From Tubulanus polymorphus (taxonomy: Eukaryota; Nemertea; Palaeonemertea; Tubulaniformes; Tubulanidae): a stretch of 64,000 bases of DNA. Positions 48,701-61,100 of the stretch are shown here, piece by piece; position 1 is the first letter of the stretch, and every line of letters begins with the position of its first letter. The stretch covers positions 10,342,485 through 10,406,484 of the forward strand of contig NC_134027.1 in NCBI RefSeq assembly GCF_964204645.1. Reading direction: 5' to 3'. The notes under the pieces are model-generated. The model saw only the letters and a program-made list of their open reading frames with translations. It had not been told where the DNA came from and made no database searches. The position numbers were made by a program, and so were the translations under genes.

Positions 48701-51700
48701 CAATTCACACCGATCACTAAACCAGAAAAAATATTCGAGTACGTATCAAAAAGTAGTCAGCCACAGATTTTCCTGTCTAGGGCAAAAGACCTGTATTTTG
48801 TCCTTGCAACTTCAGTTGATACGATTCTGTGAAACCCAATCATTACGATGATGCCTCAGCTAAAGATATTTATATAAATCCAGATTTGGATAATACGAAA
48901 TCCGTTGAATACAATAATTTAACTTTTGCCAACAAGATTCATATTAATGAGGTTCCACTGTTGTCAGAATAATCCATGATATACCAGCATACTCTCTATA
49001 CTGCAAAATCCTGAATCACTAATGTGGGTGGTATATCGGGGGTTGACTGTACATAAAGTCAAATGTGTAGAACAGTAAAAGTAAATATCCTAACCCTTAG
49101 TAGCCCATATGTGATTATAGTTGAAAATCTCAATTTCAAGTCCAGAAACCTATCTCACGGGAATGCAATCGGAGTTTTGATAATTTATTGTAACACGGAT
49201 GAAATGCCTTTTATCGTTTTATGTTTAGTTTTGATTTCACTGGTAAGCCACTGCTGCAGGAAGACCGGTGTTCGGTGAAAACTGTTCTCGCTGAAAATTC
49301 CGGCCTGTGTCACGGAATTTTCATGTGGTGGGATCTCGATATGGACCAATGTGGTGATGTTTTACTCAGTTGCGCTCCTCGATGGGCTCACCCAGAACCA
49401 GAGAAAATGCCGGTTGGTAATGATTTCACATTCCATTCGTAATGAATTAATTTCGGGATTCGTTAAACCCCTTCATCTCCTTATCTGTAATACAGAAAAG
49501 ATTGCAATACAAGCTTTTAGTCAAAGTATTCGATCTAGTCTCAAGTAAAGACTGAAGGATTTAAAAAAAATTTGAATACAGCATTCATCATCATCATTAG
49601 TTATGAAGGATCTGTGATAGGCTCGGGGAGCCTGCGGTTATCCTCCTCGAAAAAGTTCGGAGAATGACATCGCAAGGCATTGCATTTCTCTTGCAGTCAT
49701 CTTTTAAGCTCAGGGCAAGTCTTTTGATGTCAAGAGTGAAGTTGTATAAATTTATCGATATAATTTCAGTGGCGAGACCATTGGATGCAAGCCTGTTACT
49801 ATCCACGAAAGATTGTCGGTGTCGATAAAGGTGAACAGATTCGCATTCATGGATGTCATGATGAGTACAGTTTATGGTTTGATGTGTCCAAACAAGAAAG
49901 GTATAGTGATAACTATGATACTTCGCTTTAGTTCGTGAAGGGTTTTGCCTTAGGGATACTACTATGGCAAGCCAGGCTCGCTTGGTTTTCCGCGCTTCGA
50001 TTTCAATGGCCTATGGTTCTGTATGTCATTTCAGTGGTGAGAACAGTGCTCCAGAAAGACCAGTGTGCAGGTGTCGTGCACACATTGCATTTAGTCGTTC
50101 ACGAATCCAATCCTTGAATAATCAAACTACATACGACAAATACATCAAAGCTCTTGAAAAAGTAGGTCTTACTTTCCACACTGGGCAGGTTTATATGTAA
50201 CAGGAAGAAATGTCTGTCCTTCCCGAGATTCGAACTCTCGATGCCTGGCGTCCAAGGCAGACGCTCTACCGCTGAGCCAAAGGGAATATTCCCGCTAGAT
50301 GAGCTAGTAGGAACACTGTTATACACCCTGTCACATATACTTGTGCAGTAGACTTCGCCTATAGTGGTACCGGTCTATTCTGTAATCCGTTCAGAGTCCT
50401 AAAACAATGAAAATATTTTTCTGTCCCTACTGTTTGTGAATGTAAAACACCCGAAAATCTATACTGGTATTTGTCTAGGCTGGTGACATTATGGCTCGAC
50501 TCTACCGCTATAGGTGGAGTCTAATGATTCTTTGTCAACCAACTAGACTTGTCACCAGCTACGTAAGATGCATCCTCTATCATATGGTCTTATGATAATC
50601 ATCAGAAAGTCATCATGTAGGTTGTACATTTAATGAACAGATTGGCTTCAAATCAGGATAAAAAACCTGCTTGCAAACTTTCTTGATTTGACATTGGGTA
50701 GATTCTTGTCAATCTTGTGAACTTTCTCTGAGAAATGACTGTAGTTTTTTTCAAATTTGATAAATAGGTCATAACTAGTGAAAGTGTTTGCGTGTCTCTC
50801 AGTGATGGCTCATATCTACCTCTAATAGCTGCTAAACTTGGTTGTAAAAAGGTATGTCTAATCATGTTTTTGATGAAATTCTTTTGATATCAAGTTTGAA
50901 ATGCTGGTTAACACATACCTTGAGCGTAGCGCTCGTTTAAGTAGCCGTCTGCTTGTTACTGACATCGTATTGCATTATTTTTCAGGTGCTAACCGTCGAA
51001 TCGAATTTGTTGTCGAAAAAGGTGCTACAGTCGTACGCGAATACGAACAATCTAGGGAATTTCGTAACGATATTCGATTCACTAGAACTCATGAATGAAC
51101 ACATCGAAAATCAAAATTTGAAGGTAGGGTAGATTTTTTAGAAGTGTAAAGTGTACTCTTGTACTGTACTGCTTTAATGATATTTGCCCATGCATGTACA
51201 TGCACAGTAAAAAGCCCTTTATAATAAAATCAATTGGTGCCAACAGTGGCATTGTAAATTATAATGCCACTGTTGGGACCATTATAACAAAATTTGCGTT
51301 ACACAAAATGATATTTTCATTGAATTTGAGTTAGACCTGGGTAGATTTTTACTGGCCGGTTTTTTATCCAAAAAATGCTGGCATTAAGCGAGCAATGGCA
51401 TTAAAGAGGATGGGTGGCATTATAGTAGACTTTGATTGTACATGTATATGTAATGTATACAGTAGACTCTGCCATACTGAGCGGCATTGGGACCAGACCG
51501 GTAATTAGGTTATTATTTCACTGAGTTGACTGAATACTGAGTTGCCTTGAGTGGTTTCCCAGTCAACCAGTGTTAGGTAAGGTAGGGTCTACTTTATAAT
51601 TTATCTCATGCAGGGCAAATGATTGCAATCAGGTTATTTTTTTTTCATTTCAGATTGATGTCATCGTTGGTGAGCCATTTTTCTACTCCAGTCTTCTACC

Positions 51701-52877
51701 GTGGCACAATCTTCACTTCTGGTACGGAGCCAGTACCATATTAGAGCATTCTAGTCCAGACGTTCATATCATTCCAAAATCAGCGACGATGAAATGCGTT
51801 GCCCTCGACTTCGATGACCTCGGCAAAATACGGGCCCCGGTTGGAATCTGTGAAGGCTTCAATCTAGACACATTTGATAAGACAATTGCGGTAGGTTTAT
51901 TGTTACTAGCGAAATCACTGTCTTGGGAACGGTCGAATCTAGGATCAATTGAATGTTTACTTTTACTCCAAGGTCAGACTCACCTCCTAAATCGTCTTGC
52001 TATAAGTCGTAGAATCATGAAGGTTGTAGTATAATGAAAACCCTGGTTGAATTCTATTCAATGCCTTTAGAAAATGATTGATCCCCATTTCCTATATAAC
52101 AACTAGAATCGAGAAACATAGGGATACAGTTCTTGTGTACATTTTGGGGTCAGGAAACGAATAGAAATGCTTCGGGTTCAAACAGCAGACCTGACATGTG
52201 TTGCCAAACAGTTTTATTGATAAGGATGGTGACAGTCAATAATATTGTCGGGGTGTACAGACAGCATATTGATAGCTCCATGAATTTGTATCGTCTTTAT
52301 TGTGTGATAAGTTCCAGAATGTCTGCACCACTTCTGACCTGATCATTTGCACTTACAGAAAGCGTCCGACCTCGTAGATGCTTTAGTCGAGCCTCAACCA
52401 CTGTGGGAATATCCTAGCATCGCTTTGACCGCCGTCTCTGACGTCATATCATTCGACTTCAAGAAAAACGTCTATCATACGTTTACAGAAAAATGCACAA
52501 AAAAGTTAGAATTCGAAAGGTAAGATTCATACGTAGCTATATCTTGCCCACTCATGAAAAGTTAACTCTTCAGTCCGTTTAATTTCTTCATTCTTTGCGG
52601 CCCAGTCAATTCAATATACAGTATTTTTTATCATTTCAGGAAAGGACGGTGCAATGGTGTTGCATTTTGGATGGAGTACGAGTTAGACGACGATGAACAC
52701 GTATCGCGAGGAACGCTTAAACCGCTGAATGTTGGCAATAAACCCACATGGGACATCGAAACGCAACAAGGGGTCCATTTACTGAAACAACCGTTCAACG
52801 TACAAGTCGGAGCTGCTTTAAACATCGATGTCGAATTTAAACCAGACAATGGTGATGTGAAATTCAGTTTTAAGTAA
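42721..52877 (+). CDS. PRMT7: Protein arginine N-methyltransferase 7
   Basis: Thirteen exons join in phase: 42721-42908, 43737-43773, 43903-44161, 48157-48269, 48506-48738, 49229-49412, 49770-49900, 50035-50161, 50768-50851, 50986-51123, 51654-51890, 52359-52519 and 52640-52877. The product is 709 residues from the first ATG; human PRMT7 is 692. It has the two tandem methyltransferase halves of PRMT7: motif [16 protein letters not shown] and the double-E loop [11 protein letters not shown] in the first, and [23 protein letters not shown] in the second. PRMT7 makes monomethyl-arginine on RXR sites. Starts at 42733 (MAAP) and 42811 (MSYVFRS, where the human protein begins) are alternatives. Intron 3 (4 kb) holds an antisense retrotransposon. 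AATAAA is at 53212-53217. Confidence 0.95.
44617..46608 (-). CDS. Reverse transcriptase (non-LTR retrotransposon ORF2, C-terminal part)
   Basis: Open frame of 663 codons. RT motifs are in order: FNDYFCTIG upstream, [59 protein letters not shown] and the catalytic LFADDANI, then the thumb region KFLGLTIE and a C-terminal region with [10 protein letters not shown]. This is the layout of jockey/CR1-group elements. The frame starts downstream of where the endonuclease-RT linker should be continuous, so the ATG here is not the native start; the native ORF is broken upstream. Whether the RT is active cannot be judged. Confidence 0.92.
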   Translation of the reverse strand: MKVKARNHIREEWMTPSILKSSRKCDKLYKNCIHLNKNDQKYKEYVLYRNNLNYIKRRQKLDYYSNKLTMFKNNSKKLWQFMKTAIGKNRDKTSVTTNSFIINGKVTSYPMMISNGFNDYFCTIGERFANEIPKSNRDFTSYLPNQNPNSMFLSPTNEQEIDLLIKSLPNKFSSGHDNINNLIVKKVKQNILKPLTLIMNKSLEEGIFPDDMKIAKVIPIFKNNDKDLFSNYRPISLMPVFSKILEKLVHSRLYSFLVKNNIIYTSQYGFRPNHSTGHAINEFLGAILNNIENKKTSLAFFLDLSKAFDSLDVSHLLFKLSHYGIRGHCYKWFESYLTNRKMYVNYKLNTDSQLKPIKFGVPQGSVLGPLLFFIYINDLNHDLKSSKTILFADDANILFEIDKIDSIQKVIDEDIKILIDWFRANLLTLNIPKTHAILFSNKKLEDIHLRFGPVTITPTKSCKFLGLTIEDQLNWDSHLKQLVSKINKNIFLLRSVKNFLLPWAKRLLYHSYVHSHLTYALVAWGPMLSKSQVNTLFKLQKKAIRYIDNSSFNAHTSPLFKKYKILKFEDLVELELIKFGYQYVNKILPHPILKLFNPNSLHHTYNTRRKNLPRIQYHRTEIFNKSLFAQVPIIWQNLPIKLRNAKSLSSLVSDFKNLKLNSY
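46830..47634 (-). pseudogene. Broken AP-endonuclease domain of the same retrotransposon
   Basis: The frame 47634-46960 carries the start of an exonuclease-endonuclease-phosphatase fold: [10 protein letters not shown], a CETFL motif, [18 protein letters not shown] and IGEVYRVPG. After a frame change near 46960 the expected continuation can still be read in another frame ([17 protein letters not shown] near 46870-46920), followed by a stop. The domain is therefore interrupted by at least one frameshift and one stop before the RT frame. Confidence 0.8.
50215..50286 (-). pseudogene. Degenerate tRNA or tRNA-derived SINE head
   Basis: On the minus strand the sequence has an A box (TGGCTCAGCGGTAGAGC) and a B box (AGTTCGAATCT) at tRNA spacing. 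The anticodon loop reads CTTGGAC, which would give TGG (Pro), but the acceptor and T stems have mismatches and the D/anticodon spacing is off by one. It is better called a tRNA-like relic than a functional tRNA. Lies in a PRMT7 intron. Confidence 0.6.
51205..51440. repeat. MITE with 20-bp internal hairpin
   Basis: Starts ACAGTAAAAAGCCCTTTATAAT and ends ATTATAGTAGACTTTG. Inside, CCAACAGTGGCATT and AATGCCACTGTTGG (about 51240-51277) form a stem with a short AT loop. A related but shorter element is at about 31573-31720. In PRMT7 intron 10. Confidence 0.6.
51460..51592. repeat. CAGTAGACTC-type MITE, right end decayed
   Basis: Begins CAGTAGACTCTGCCATACTG after TA and ends near GGGTCTACTTTAT, an eroded complement of the left end. 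Same family as 38841-39002. In PRMT7 intron 10, immediately after another MITE. Confidence 0.55.
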
Positions 52878-55115
52878 TACCAGAAACCGCATGCCTGTGT
52901 TTATGAACTGCGAAAGTAATTCTGTGAGAGTTGTCTGACCTGTGTGCATCCAACTGTAATTATCTTCAGGGGTGGCGAGTGAAACTGATTTCAGATATCG
53001 AGATGAATCATGCGTCAGACTAGTCAATTCCCTCAATAATGATTTCATACTGGGATACTGAGAATTTTTATATTTTGACACATTTAGTAAATCTCTAGGG
53101 ATACCTACAAAGAACGAGAACAATACGAAACCTATTAACGACTAATTTTTGTACGAATATGAAATTCAGGACAGCGCTGGAATGATTTGCGACATATAAT
53201 GTTTTATTATAAATAAATATAAATTCTTCTTACATATGACAGAAATGTTCGGAACAGTGGGTTTCGAAGATAACACAGGTCTAGCAAGCATTTTTATCAT
53301 GATAAGATGTACATTTTACTAGATATACGAGCATAATTCCATAAACATAGTTCTATCATTAAAATGGTAGACGACTTATTTTTACCATATTCATAATGAA
53401 TGAATGGCACTAAAAAATGTTGTATTTCTGCTTTGGTATTCATTACATAACCTTGATTGTAGAAGTGCTTACATTTTGATAAGTAATATTCATCGGTAAA
53501 TGTAAATGTACAGAATGATCAATTTCAAATAAAGAACAAATGGTAGTTCGCTATAATAGGAGTTTTGACTACATTATTGGTATCAGTCTGAATGCTGGAG
53601 ACATTAGTTGGGATATTTGGCGGTCGTCATTTTTTTTTAAGTCTGGTGATAAAATATCTTCAATATCTTTCATTAAGTAAACGTGTGTACTCATCTTGGT
53701 AGGGATAAAAGTTGACATTTCTCTACGAAGATAACCAGTCCCTATTTCAGGGTTTGGTTGTCCATTTTGTTAAGTTAATTATCAACTGCAAAAATGTCAG
53801 CCTTGCCAGTGGTGATCAGAAGAAAGGCGATTGTCAGACATGTCAGACTAGAGGAGGGTTCAGGATGCAGAATGATACCCGCGAATACCAGTGAACCTGC
53901 ATCAGTTGGTTCACATTTCCTAATACAGTCAAACCTAGTTCATACAAAACTTGAGGGCAACAGTGAAATTGTCATATTGAATTGGCTTTTTATTTTCCAA
54001 ATGTGTATTACATGTAATATAGATATCTCAGCTGGGACATGTAGAATTCATCGTAATAAATGGATTAACTGAACGGTATAAATGAGGGTCAACTGTAATC
54101 TGGACCCAGTTCCTTTCGCTGTCTGGAAAAGTCAAAGATGACATGCTTGATAAGTGAACCAATCTGGCTAAAGCAGTCGGTGGGGCATTAACGTAGTCTT
54201 TGCTCAGCTATATACGGTCATAACATGATCAAAATTGCTTTATAAGTATTCAGTTAAGAGATTATTATGGACGGAGATAATTGGTTTGAATGTTGGGGGT
54301 TAACGCTTTTGATCGATTAGGTGAATAATCAAGGCAAAACAACTATGCCGATCATGGTTCATATGTATATAATACAAATATATACTAAACCTAATTCATT
54401 TTGTATGAAAATGTCTTTAATATTTAGCTACAAAATACAAGTTACACGTTATATCAAAAATACATAAAGAATGTATTCATACATATTTTTGGTTATATGT
54501 TAACTCTATCTATATACAGGGCAAGGTAATTTATCAATCGTCTATGAAAAGTCATGGTTTTCTTAATCTCCTCACGTTTATCATTAATTCTGGAACCCTC
54601 TTTATGCTTATGTAATAAGCGGATGACTGAAATATAAACTGGTAGTCTCATTCAGTATACGGGGAGAAAACAATAGTACTACATTATGTTGACCGAACAT
54701 TACGTATGTGTGTCTTAAATCATTTTGACATAAGGCATGTGTATGAAAGCTGTTTGATGTCAAAACAAAATGTCTGCTCATCAATTTTAAATCAATGAAC
54801 ACAAATAAGACAAAACGTTCTTCAAATGTTGGCCGAACGGCTTACAGAAACCTGTTTTGTTTGCACAAACTTAGATTTTCAAATATCACAAAAAGCACTT
54901 TCGAATTACATAATCAATATTGTTTTCTTGGATATTCTGAAATATTTAAACAATCTTATGTCTACATGGTAACAATGACACGATTTCATGATCCACAAAT
55001 TATCCAATGAAGCAGGGCCTCTTCTATGTAAATTAATATTCAGTATTGCCTTTTCGATTGACATAGATAGGAGAGAACAGTTTTCAGAATCAGCTATCCG
55101 TTGCTGGATTCAACT
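52878..55115. other. PRMT7 3' UTR and intergenic sequence
   Basis: Contains the PRMT7 poly(A) signal and a decayed pogo-like MITE at about 53932-54095 (CAGTCAAACCTAGTTC onward). I see no exons. Confidence 0.4.
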
Positions 55116-58100
55116 TTATTGGCTTCCATCAGCTGCATCCGCATTTTCCGCATGCTCAGCGACTCCTTCCTCATTCTGAATAACGGGCAACAATTCCTCG
55201 GCACCAATTCCGCTATGACTGCTGACTTTTCCTTCAGAATGCACACTGCCGACATCGTCAACATTGGTGTTCTCTGCATTATCTTCAAAAGGAAAAGGGG
55301 GTTTGAGGTCTCTATTTCTGAACTGCTGCGAGAGGGGCCAAAGAAAAACCATCAACCACGACAGGGGCGGATCCAGGGGGACTTGTACAAGTCCATTAAA
55401 TATTTTGAATGCCCTTTTTTCAACAAAGATAATTGGTGCATTTCAATGCAGGAATACACATAACATTGCCTTTTTGGACATTAGTGCCCTTTTGGGATGT
55501 GACAAGTCCTTCAAAATTGGCCTCTGGATCCGCCCCAACAGGATCCAGTCATAGAGATGAGTTAAGATTATAATCAAGAGTAAACTAATTTCGTCAAGAA
55601 CTGAGTTAAGTTTTGAAACTCATAACGACTCTGCTGGATTGATTGACTTTCGCTTAAATCCAAAGGCAATTCTCATATGATTCGATATAATCTTTGTCTG
55701 AATGACCAAATCCAGAACTCTTCAGTATTATTTAAGAAATTTTTCTACCTTCTTCCGCAGTTGCGCTATTCACTGGTGGTAAATGATCATCTGATGTCGG
55801 CTGTTCTTCATCCTGTAAATAAAGCATTAGTATAATTTCAGCCTTGCTTCTCGAGGTGTGCTTTGTTTGAAGCTCTCGTATTGATTGAAATGTGTAATTG
55901 AGTCCAAAAGAAGTCGTGCAAATTAATCATATAATCATTTTATTCCAATGTTCTTTAGGTGAAAGATAGAAAACTGCATAAATAAAAATGTGCTCTCGCT
56001 AAATGCTATGAAATTTGATTTATGTGTATTTTCTTAATCGATCAGTCAAGTGCGCTCAGTACACAAAATCAATACAAAAAAATAGCTTACCCATAAATCT
56101 GTTAATGGTGGAATAATCAAAATGAGTTAATATTAAGTTCAATCTTCAGAGTAGATTTTTTATGTTAATCAGTTTTTCAAAAGTTTATACACAAAAACCC
56201 CTTGATTAATATATAAAATAATTAACCGGTAGGTACTGAGTGAAGGGTTAAAAATGAAAAAATTAATATCAAAATACATATTCAAATCCATGAATAAGAA
56301 GCGCCTTGCCAATAAATTCAAGTGTTATGAGAAAATATTGCGAGACAAATAAGCTTCACCGACACCACAATTAAAGCGTAACAAATTGCTTTTGCGTTGA
56401 ATGAAAATAAAAGGGAACGATCAAAAGGATTTTACCTCCGCTTTTTTATCAACTGAAGTCTCTATCGTCTTATTAACAAATGATTGTTTCGCCGACCGAC
56501 TACAAAATTAATAGGAACCGGATTAGACTGTACACACAAAAAGCGTCCAATTTGAAATGTTGGCCCATGATTTGAGCTAACGCATGTTTCTATTTGGACT
56601 TTTTAATTATGAAGGTTTAAATGCAAACATCTAAACGACTGACTGTCCAGTGCTCACTGGTTTACAGTGCAGGGTTCATAGTATCCCTGACCAATCTCAT
56701 TGAATGACTTTGAAGGACTTTCTCAACTCCGATTTCAGGACATATAATTATATAATCATTATCTTCATTTTCCAGGCATTCTTAAAATCGGTAAATTTCA
56801 AGAGCTGTAACAGTGAACTTGAATCTTAAGATATGCAGATGATTACTTATGACTGATGCCATTCAAGGACCACGACAACGATTTAAGAATTTAAGGACCC
56901 AATCCATGATACTCAAGGCCTTGAATTAATCCATACCCATTTCAAATTTTCTGAGGACCATCAAGGACTGCTATGAAACCCGAGACGGTGGAACTCACCT
57001 GGATTTGATTTGTTTTCTCGATTTTGCCGTTTCCCGAAGTTGATTCAAATCATCTTCCTCGACCATGTATTTTGGATGTAGATTGCAAGCAGCTCCGTTC
57101 ATATGGTAGACCTGGTCGATTCTGTAGTTTTTGATCTGCAATACAATTATGATCCTGATATTTAGACAAAACGGCCTTTAGAACCTTGATTGTTGTTCAA
57201 TGGAAATCAATTCCTTCATAAAAACTGTATGGTCTCCTTCCCATCAAAATCATTGAAAGTCTGGAATCAATAATTCCCTTTCCCTTGAAAATATGACGTA
57301 TTTGTTGGTGAAAAGAAGGTTTTTTGCGAGCAGTGAATTTGGTAAATTACCACGTTCTTAGATTTTGTCTGAATCTATTTGCTATCAAATCATTTTGAAA
57401 CATTAATGGGAAATCACTAAAGAACGCGATGATTGGTAACGCCACGAGAGTTAAGGTTTATTTTTGATTTTCAAAGAACTGAACAGTAACCTCAGTAGTC
57501 CGTTTCAAAATGCGACTCTTCTCTCTCGCTTGTTGTTCCGTAATCCATCGAATCGACTGCTCGCTCGGCGTCGCGCCTCGACTGCTGGTCGACCGTCGAC
57601 TTTCGGCCGACTTCAGCGATGACGCCGTTCTCAAAGGAACGCTACCGGTGCTTGCCTGGAAAGAGCGATGAGGACAAAACTCGTTCAAAATCTCGGGACA
57701 AACTATTCAACCGGTTTCCAAATTACATCAACATACTCATGTTTTACATTTATATGATCTAGGGGAAATTTGTTATGATCATGTCATTGAGGACCGCTAA
57801 TTCTACTTGATTTCAACGAATATTAAAAGGAGAATGCTTTCCCACTGAAATTTCCAATTATAGTGGAACCTCGTTATAATGGAGTCGGGCACAACGATTC
57901 ATCGGATATAAACAAATATAGAATTTTGTCCCAATTAAGACGATTTAACTAATTTCATACTAGATACAACGAACCATCGGTTATATAACATATCTTCTGG
58001 TGAAGTTCGCTGTTATGAGTTTCCACTGTATGTACATCGATTTAAACAAAGAAATCCGTAAATTCGGCCGCCAATCGCACTATCTGGGTCAACCGAATCA

Positions 58101-61100
58101 AAAAAAATCAGACCAAATCTACCAACCAAACAAAATAACAAGATCAACCCCTATTTTAAGATAAAAAGGGAGAATACTATGAAATACTATTCACAGAGTT
58201 TTTATTGGTGAGGCCAGGATAAAGAGAAGTACTAAGAATGACTTTTTCGGCAATTTTAGACCCAAAAAGAAGGACTTTTTGACTGAGAAAGAAGTAATTT
58301 CCAATAAAATGAGGACCCATAAGGAAGCATTTGAGCAATGCCTTCACCAAGAAGTTTTTACATCCAAACAAACTGTCGAATTCACAACAACATTGCGACC
58401 AAAAACAACACATAAAAATGATATTTGGAAAAACAAAAGGAAGGATATAGAATCAAAAAGAAGGACATAGATGTCCAGACTATTTCCTAGAGGATAAAGA
58501 AGGACTTGGGTGGGCTGCTGGAAATCCTGTATTCACTCGTCGAATCATTTCTCGACCAATAACTGCACATGGGTCTTCCATTTAAATGCAAACTATATGA
58601 GAGAAACAATAGTCCATTAGAACGTACTAGCTAGTTGAATAGATATCGATTCCCTTTGATCACGAATTTATAGAACACATTGAAACTTGAGCAGTTGGTG
58701 CCTGATGTTCATAATGAAACGAAACAATGAAGTCTTCATTACGTGTGGTCAGTAATGCATTTTATATTAAATGCATGCATGAGACTGTAATCAGCATTAA
58801 TGACAATTCGAAAGTGGAGGGCATTAATTAGAGTTTATGCTTCAATTTATTTTGTGTTGTACATACAGCTTGCGAGACTAGGTAACAAAATTTCATAGTT
58901 ACCCCGCGATTGAATTTTTATGATCAGGGTTGATACATTTTAGGCAAATTCGGTATGAAGAATGATTTGCCCATCAAATGATCGCTTGCCAAATTCATTT
59001 GGTAGGGCTGCCAACCTCGAAAAAGTGAATTTTTTCAGTAAAATTTCTTTGAAAAAAATGTTCCAATGAATCAGTAATCAACAGTAAGACCCTTAGTAAC
59101 ATCTTTCATATTTTTGCATTCGAGTGAATCTAACAAATCAAATCAGCATTCCTTGTTATAAAAGAGTAACAAATACTGACAGTCAGGACAGTTGGCCGCT
59201 CTGATTTCGTAGAGGCGACAAACTGAATGAATTTATCAATTGGCTTTCTTATTAAAAATGGACAGATCTTAAATATAACTTAGTTTCAGGGGTACCCGAA
59301 TAAGTCATTTCAGAACGGATTACTTTTCATTTTCCAGACCCAAATTATTTGATTTTTTGAAGGGCACAATATTTGGTCCGGTCTAAATTTGGACCGGACC
59401 AGGTACGGACCCATTTAGACCGGTCTAACTAGTTGTCGTGTGAACGCGGCTAAGGAGTCGTGTTCCGGGTGCTTATAGTTCTACAATATAACCTTGGAGT
59501 TATCTCTGATTACTCAAAGATATAACTTAAAGTTAAACGTAATGGAAAAATCTGAAGAAATCATATGGCACAATCGAATAGTGCCAGATTAGGTCTCATG
59601 ATGCGCTAAAACCGAAAAACCAAATAACAAAGTTCGTAACTAACATACCTTTTAAAAAGATTTAAATCTATATACGCTGTATTTATATTAAACAGGTTTT
59701 AACTACTTCACAAGTATGAGCAAATATAAATATCAAGATTTCGGCTTTGATTTATTGTCCTGTCACGTTGTCAAAATCTGAAAACCTTTTATCTAACAAA
59801 ATCTTTTATCTAGGAATTAGCTCTTAGTTCATATAATAAGACTATTAGTATCAATCGGCAGGAACTCGCATTTTATTAGACAGCACACTTAACCCTTTCA
59901 GTGCTGACTAATTAATACCCTATAGTGCTAGAGATAATTTGAAAATTTAAAAAAATTCCACCCTAGCTGGTTGAATAACAGGAATACCACTATAGTGCGT
60001 CTACACCGCGGCGCGGTGTATCGATAGCTACTAGTATTTCACTATGTTTGACAGGTGCTGCCATTTTTCAAGAGAGATAATTACTAATTACTCTTGAAAA
60101 ATGGCAGCACCTGCAAAAATGGCAGTAATTACATCAATACACTGCAGTGCGGCGTACTAGCAAAATCTATCACTGATTTATACACAGTGTAGATGCGCTG
60201 AAAGGGTTAAGTACCGGTAGCTGGATTAAGAAATTCACAGATTCTTTTAAAATTGTATGTTTTGTCTCTTGAAGTTAATGGACTTTCAATATCTGGTGAA
60301 AAAGAGACTAATAATACTTCAACAGGATTTTTCAGTTCTTTATTCTGCCTAATATCATTCTGCCTCACTGCATAATGAAAATCATGTTTTAGACTGCCAC
60401 AAATATGTAAACTAGGTGATTCTCTTTGTGGAAAAATGGATTTATACATTTTGAGAACGCTCCATAATGTCCTATTGCTATACATGTACATGCATATAAA
60501 TTATATCTATGTCATATAGACTTTTGATTTTTAGACTTGCTGACAGCTGTCTAATAACACACTGACGTGTGCTATAAGTACACAGATCTTTGTTCCTAAT
60601 GAGAATTCCGAAATAAGAATAACTAAAAATAAAATGTTCAGGTTGGTGGTAATGACCCCCATATTTAGAAATTAACCATACGATTTTCTTGCGAAGTTTA
60701 TGAGTTTCTAATTCTGTTTTCACATAATAGGTTGTAAATTTGATAGAAAATATTGCATGCCAGAAGATTAACCTGGTCGAAATAATAATATAAGTATACA
60801 CGGCCATCGCTTGATATCTCCTGTAGCGTTAACTGTTCGGAACATAATAACAAGTCATATAGGCCTATAATTATTTAGGGAGATTATATTAAATAGACAG
60901 AAATTAGCACTTTAAACGGCATGGAACGTGAAAAATCACGACTTTCAGTAGTCATTCTTGAAATTCTACGAGACCTTTAGATTTCATAATGAAATCACGA
61001 CTTTCAGCGGTCATTCTTGAAATTCTACGAGACCTTTAGATTTCATAATGATTCACGGAGTTAGGGAACGGTAGAATTGTTTGAAAACGCGGAATAGGCA

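Noticed and set aside
52818-53123. 101-codon minus frame over the PRMT7 3' end
   Set aside because: Overlaps PRMT7 coding sequence and 3' UTR; no domain.
60207-60807. Two minus-strand frames of 94 and 109 codons
   Set aside because: No motif, and part of the sequence (TGATGAAAAAGGGACTAATAAT-like) recurs near 61330, pointing to repeat DNA.
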